This document shows positions 14,941-15,662 of a stretch of 15,662 nucleotides of DNA, piece by piece; positions within the stretch are counted from its first letter, which is position 1, and each line of letters opens with the position of its first letter. The position numbers were made by a program, and so were the translations under genes. Under the pieces are notes generated by a model. The model worked only from the letters and a program-made list of their open reading frames with translations. It did not search any database and had not been told where the DNA came from. Location of the stretch: assembly GCA_002360555.1 (NCBI GenBank), contig DEQS01000110.1, positions 1 to 15,662 of the forward strand. Reading direction: 5' to 3'. The stretch is from Chloracidobacterium sp. UBA3360. Its GTDB lineage: Bacteria > Acidobacteriota > Blastocatellia > Pyrinomonadales > Pyrinomonadaceae.

Positions 14941-15662
14941 ATGGAGCAGCCGAGGACAGATCTTTCACCGCCGAAACTGATCACTGCTCTGCGCGGGTTT
15001 AACCTGTTGCCCGCAATTGTGTTTCTCCCGACCCGGCGAAAATGTGACGAAGCCGTATCGGAGGTTGCCGCCGACAAATCGCAGCGCGCGGATCCGGAAC
15101 GTCAATCCAAACGAAAGGCTATCTTTGACGATTTTGCCGCCGAGTTCCCTGAGGTTCTCGATCACAAACACGCCGCGTTGATCGTGCGTGCCGGTGTCGC
15201 CGCACATCATGCGGGGCATATCCCGTCGTGGAAATTGCTCATCGAAAAGATGATGTCCGGCGGTTTGCTCAATGCTCTTTTTGCGACCTCGACCGTTGCG
15301 GCGGGCGTTGATTTCCCTGCTCGGACCGTTGTTATTAGCAACGCCGATACTCGCGGCAATGACGGCTGGCGTGCTTTGACGGCGAGCGAATTGCAGCAAA
15401 TGACCGGACGCGCCGGGCGTCGGGGACGGGATAATGTCGGTTTTGTCGTGCTCGCACCGGGACAGTTTCAAAACCCGAAGAAGATCGCGGAGCTGTTAAA
15501 AGCTCCGCCCGACGCACTGGAGAGCCGCTTTCGCGCGACGTATACAAGTCTGCTAAATTTGCTCGATGCATTTGGCAATTTTGAGCAAGTTCGTGAGATC
15601 GCCGAAAAAAGCTTTGCCTTTCGCCAGAGCCGCCGACAGAGTGCGGACAGCCGTCAGGCGGA
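14941..15662 (+). CDS. Ski2-like superfamily 2 helicase, starting at the second RecA domain (3' end outside window)
   Basis: 240 codons are visible from ATG 14941 to the right edge without a stop. Motifs of the helicase C-terminal (RecA2) domain are clear: motif IV LPAIVFLPTRRKCDEA (23-38), GVAAHHAGHIPSWKLLIEKM (85-104), motif V ATSTVAAGVDFPARTVV (115-131) and motif VI QMTGRAGRRG (153-162), followed by PPDALESRFRATYTSLLNLL (189-208). This is the Ski2/Mtr4-type RNA helicase family, which normally has a RecA1 domain with Walker A and DExH motifs before motif IV. Here an in-frame TGA stands at 14878-14880 and the minus-strand secreted gene begins at 14824, so RecA1 is not upstream. Either it lies further downstream (permuted order), is encoded elsewhere, or the gene is truncated. 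Confidence 0.88.
   Translation, partial: MEQPRTDLSPPKLITALRGFNLLPAIVFLPTRRKCDEAVSEVAADKSQRADPERQSKRKAIFDDFAAEFPEVLDHKHAALIVRAGVAAHHAGHIPSWKLLIEKMMSGGLLNALFATSTVAAGVDFPARTVVISNADTRGNDGWRALTASELQQMTGRAGRRGRDNVGFVVLAPGQFQNPKKIAELLKAPPDALESRFRATYTSLLNLLDAFGNFEQVREIAEKSFAFRQSRRQSADSRQA

Noticed and set aside
14965..15471. Minus-strand 168-aa ORF opposite the helicase
   Set aside because: The opposite strand encodes clear helicase motifs IV-VI throughout; a shadow frame.

Overview
The window looks like an Acidobacteriota chromosome, probably class Blastocatellia (Pyrinomonadaceae-like). This is inferred from gene architecture, not a database search. The clues are protein kinases with an N-terminal zinc ribbon joined to PEGA and SUMF1 domains, secreted TPR and HEAT proteins, an EgtB/EgtD ergothioneine pair, and moderate GC content. 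No tRNA, rRNA, CRISPR, IS element or phage gene was seen. The window is almost fully coding and no gene-free stretch reaches 300 bases.

Left arm (1-7307, minus strand). In transcription order this holds leuS (leucyl-tRNA synthetase, 7307-4602), a 146-nt gap, a transmembrane Ser/Thr kinase with PEGA and SUMF1-like domains (4455-2215), a secreted TPR protein 22 nt downstream (2192-819), and a second zinc-ribbon kinase-like protein that runs off the left edge (704-1). The second protein has a degraded glycine loop and Arg in place of the ATP-binding Lys, so it may be a pseudokinase. The three genes after leuS look like a signalling module.

Middle (7308-13634, plus strand). After a 192-nt divergent leader with a 7-bp, widely spaced stem come eight tightly packed genes: a 76-aa unknown protein, a secreted HEAT-repeat protein (TGATG junction), egtB, egtD, birA (ATGA overlap with egtD), a VanW-family protein, an acidic 120-aa unknown protein, and coaX (TAATG junction). 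EgtD trimethylates histidine and EgtB adds the sulfur, giving the first two steps of ergothioneine synthesis. No egtA, egtC or egtE is present here, which fits a cysteine-using EgtB route. birA and coaX serve biotin attachment and CoA synthesis. Two inverted repeats built from ATCTGTG/CACAGAT-like units sit in the egtB-egtD and birA-vanW junctions.

Right arm (13635-15662). A secreted beta-rich protein of unknown function (14824-13640, minus) converges on coaX with only 5 nt between stop codons. Divergent from it, a plus-strand Ski2-like helicase gene starts at 14941 and leaves the window. Its visible N-terminus begins at helicase motif IV (second RecA domain). The ATP-binding first RecA domain is not upstream, which is the most unusual feature here.
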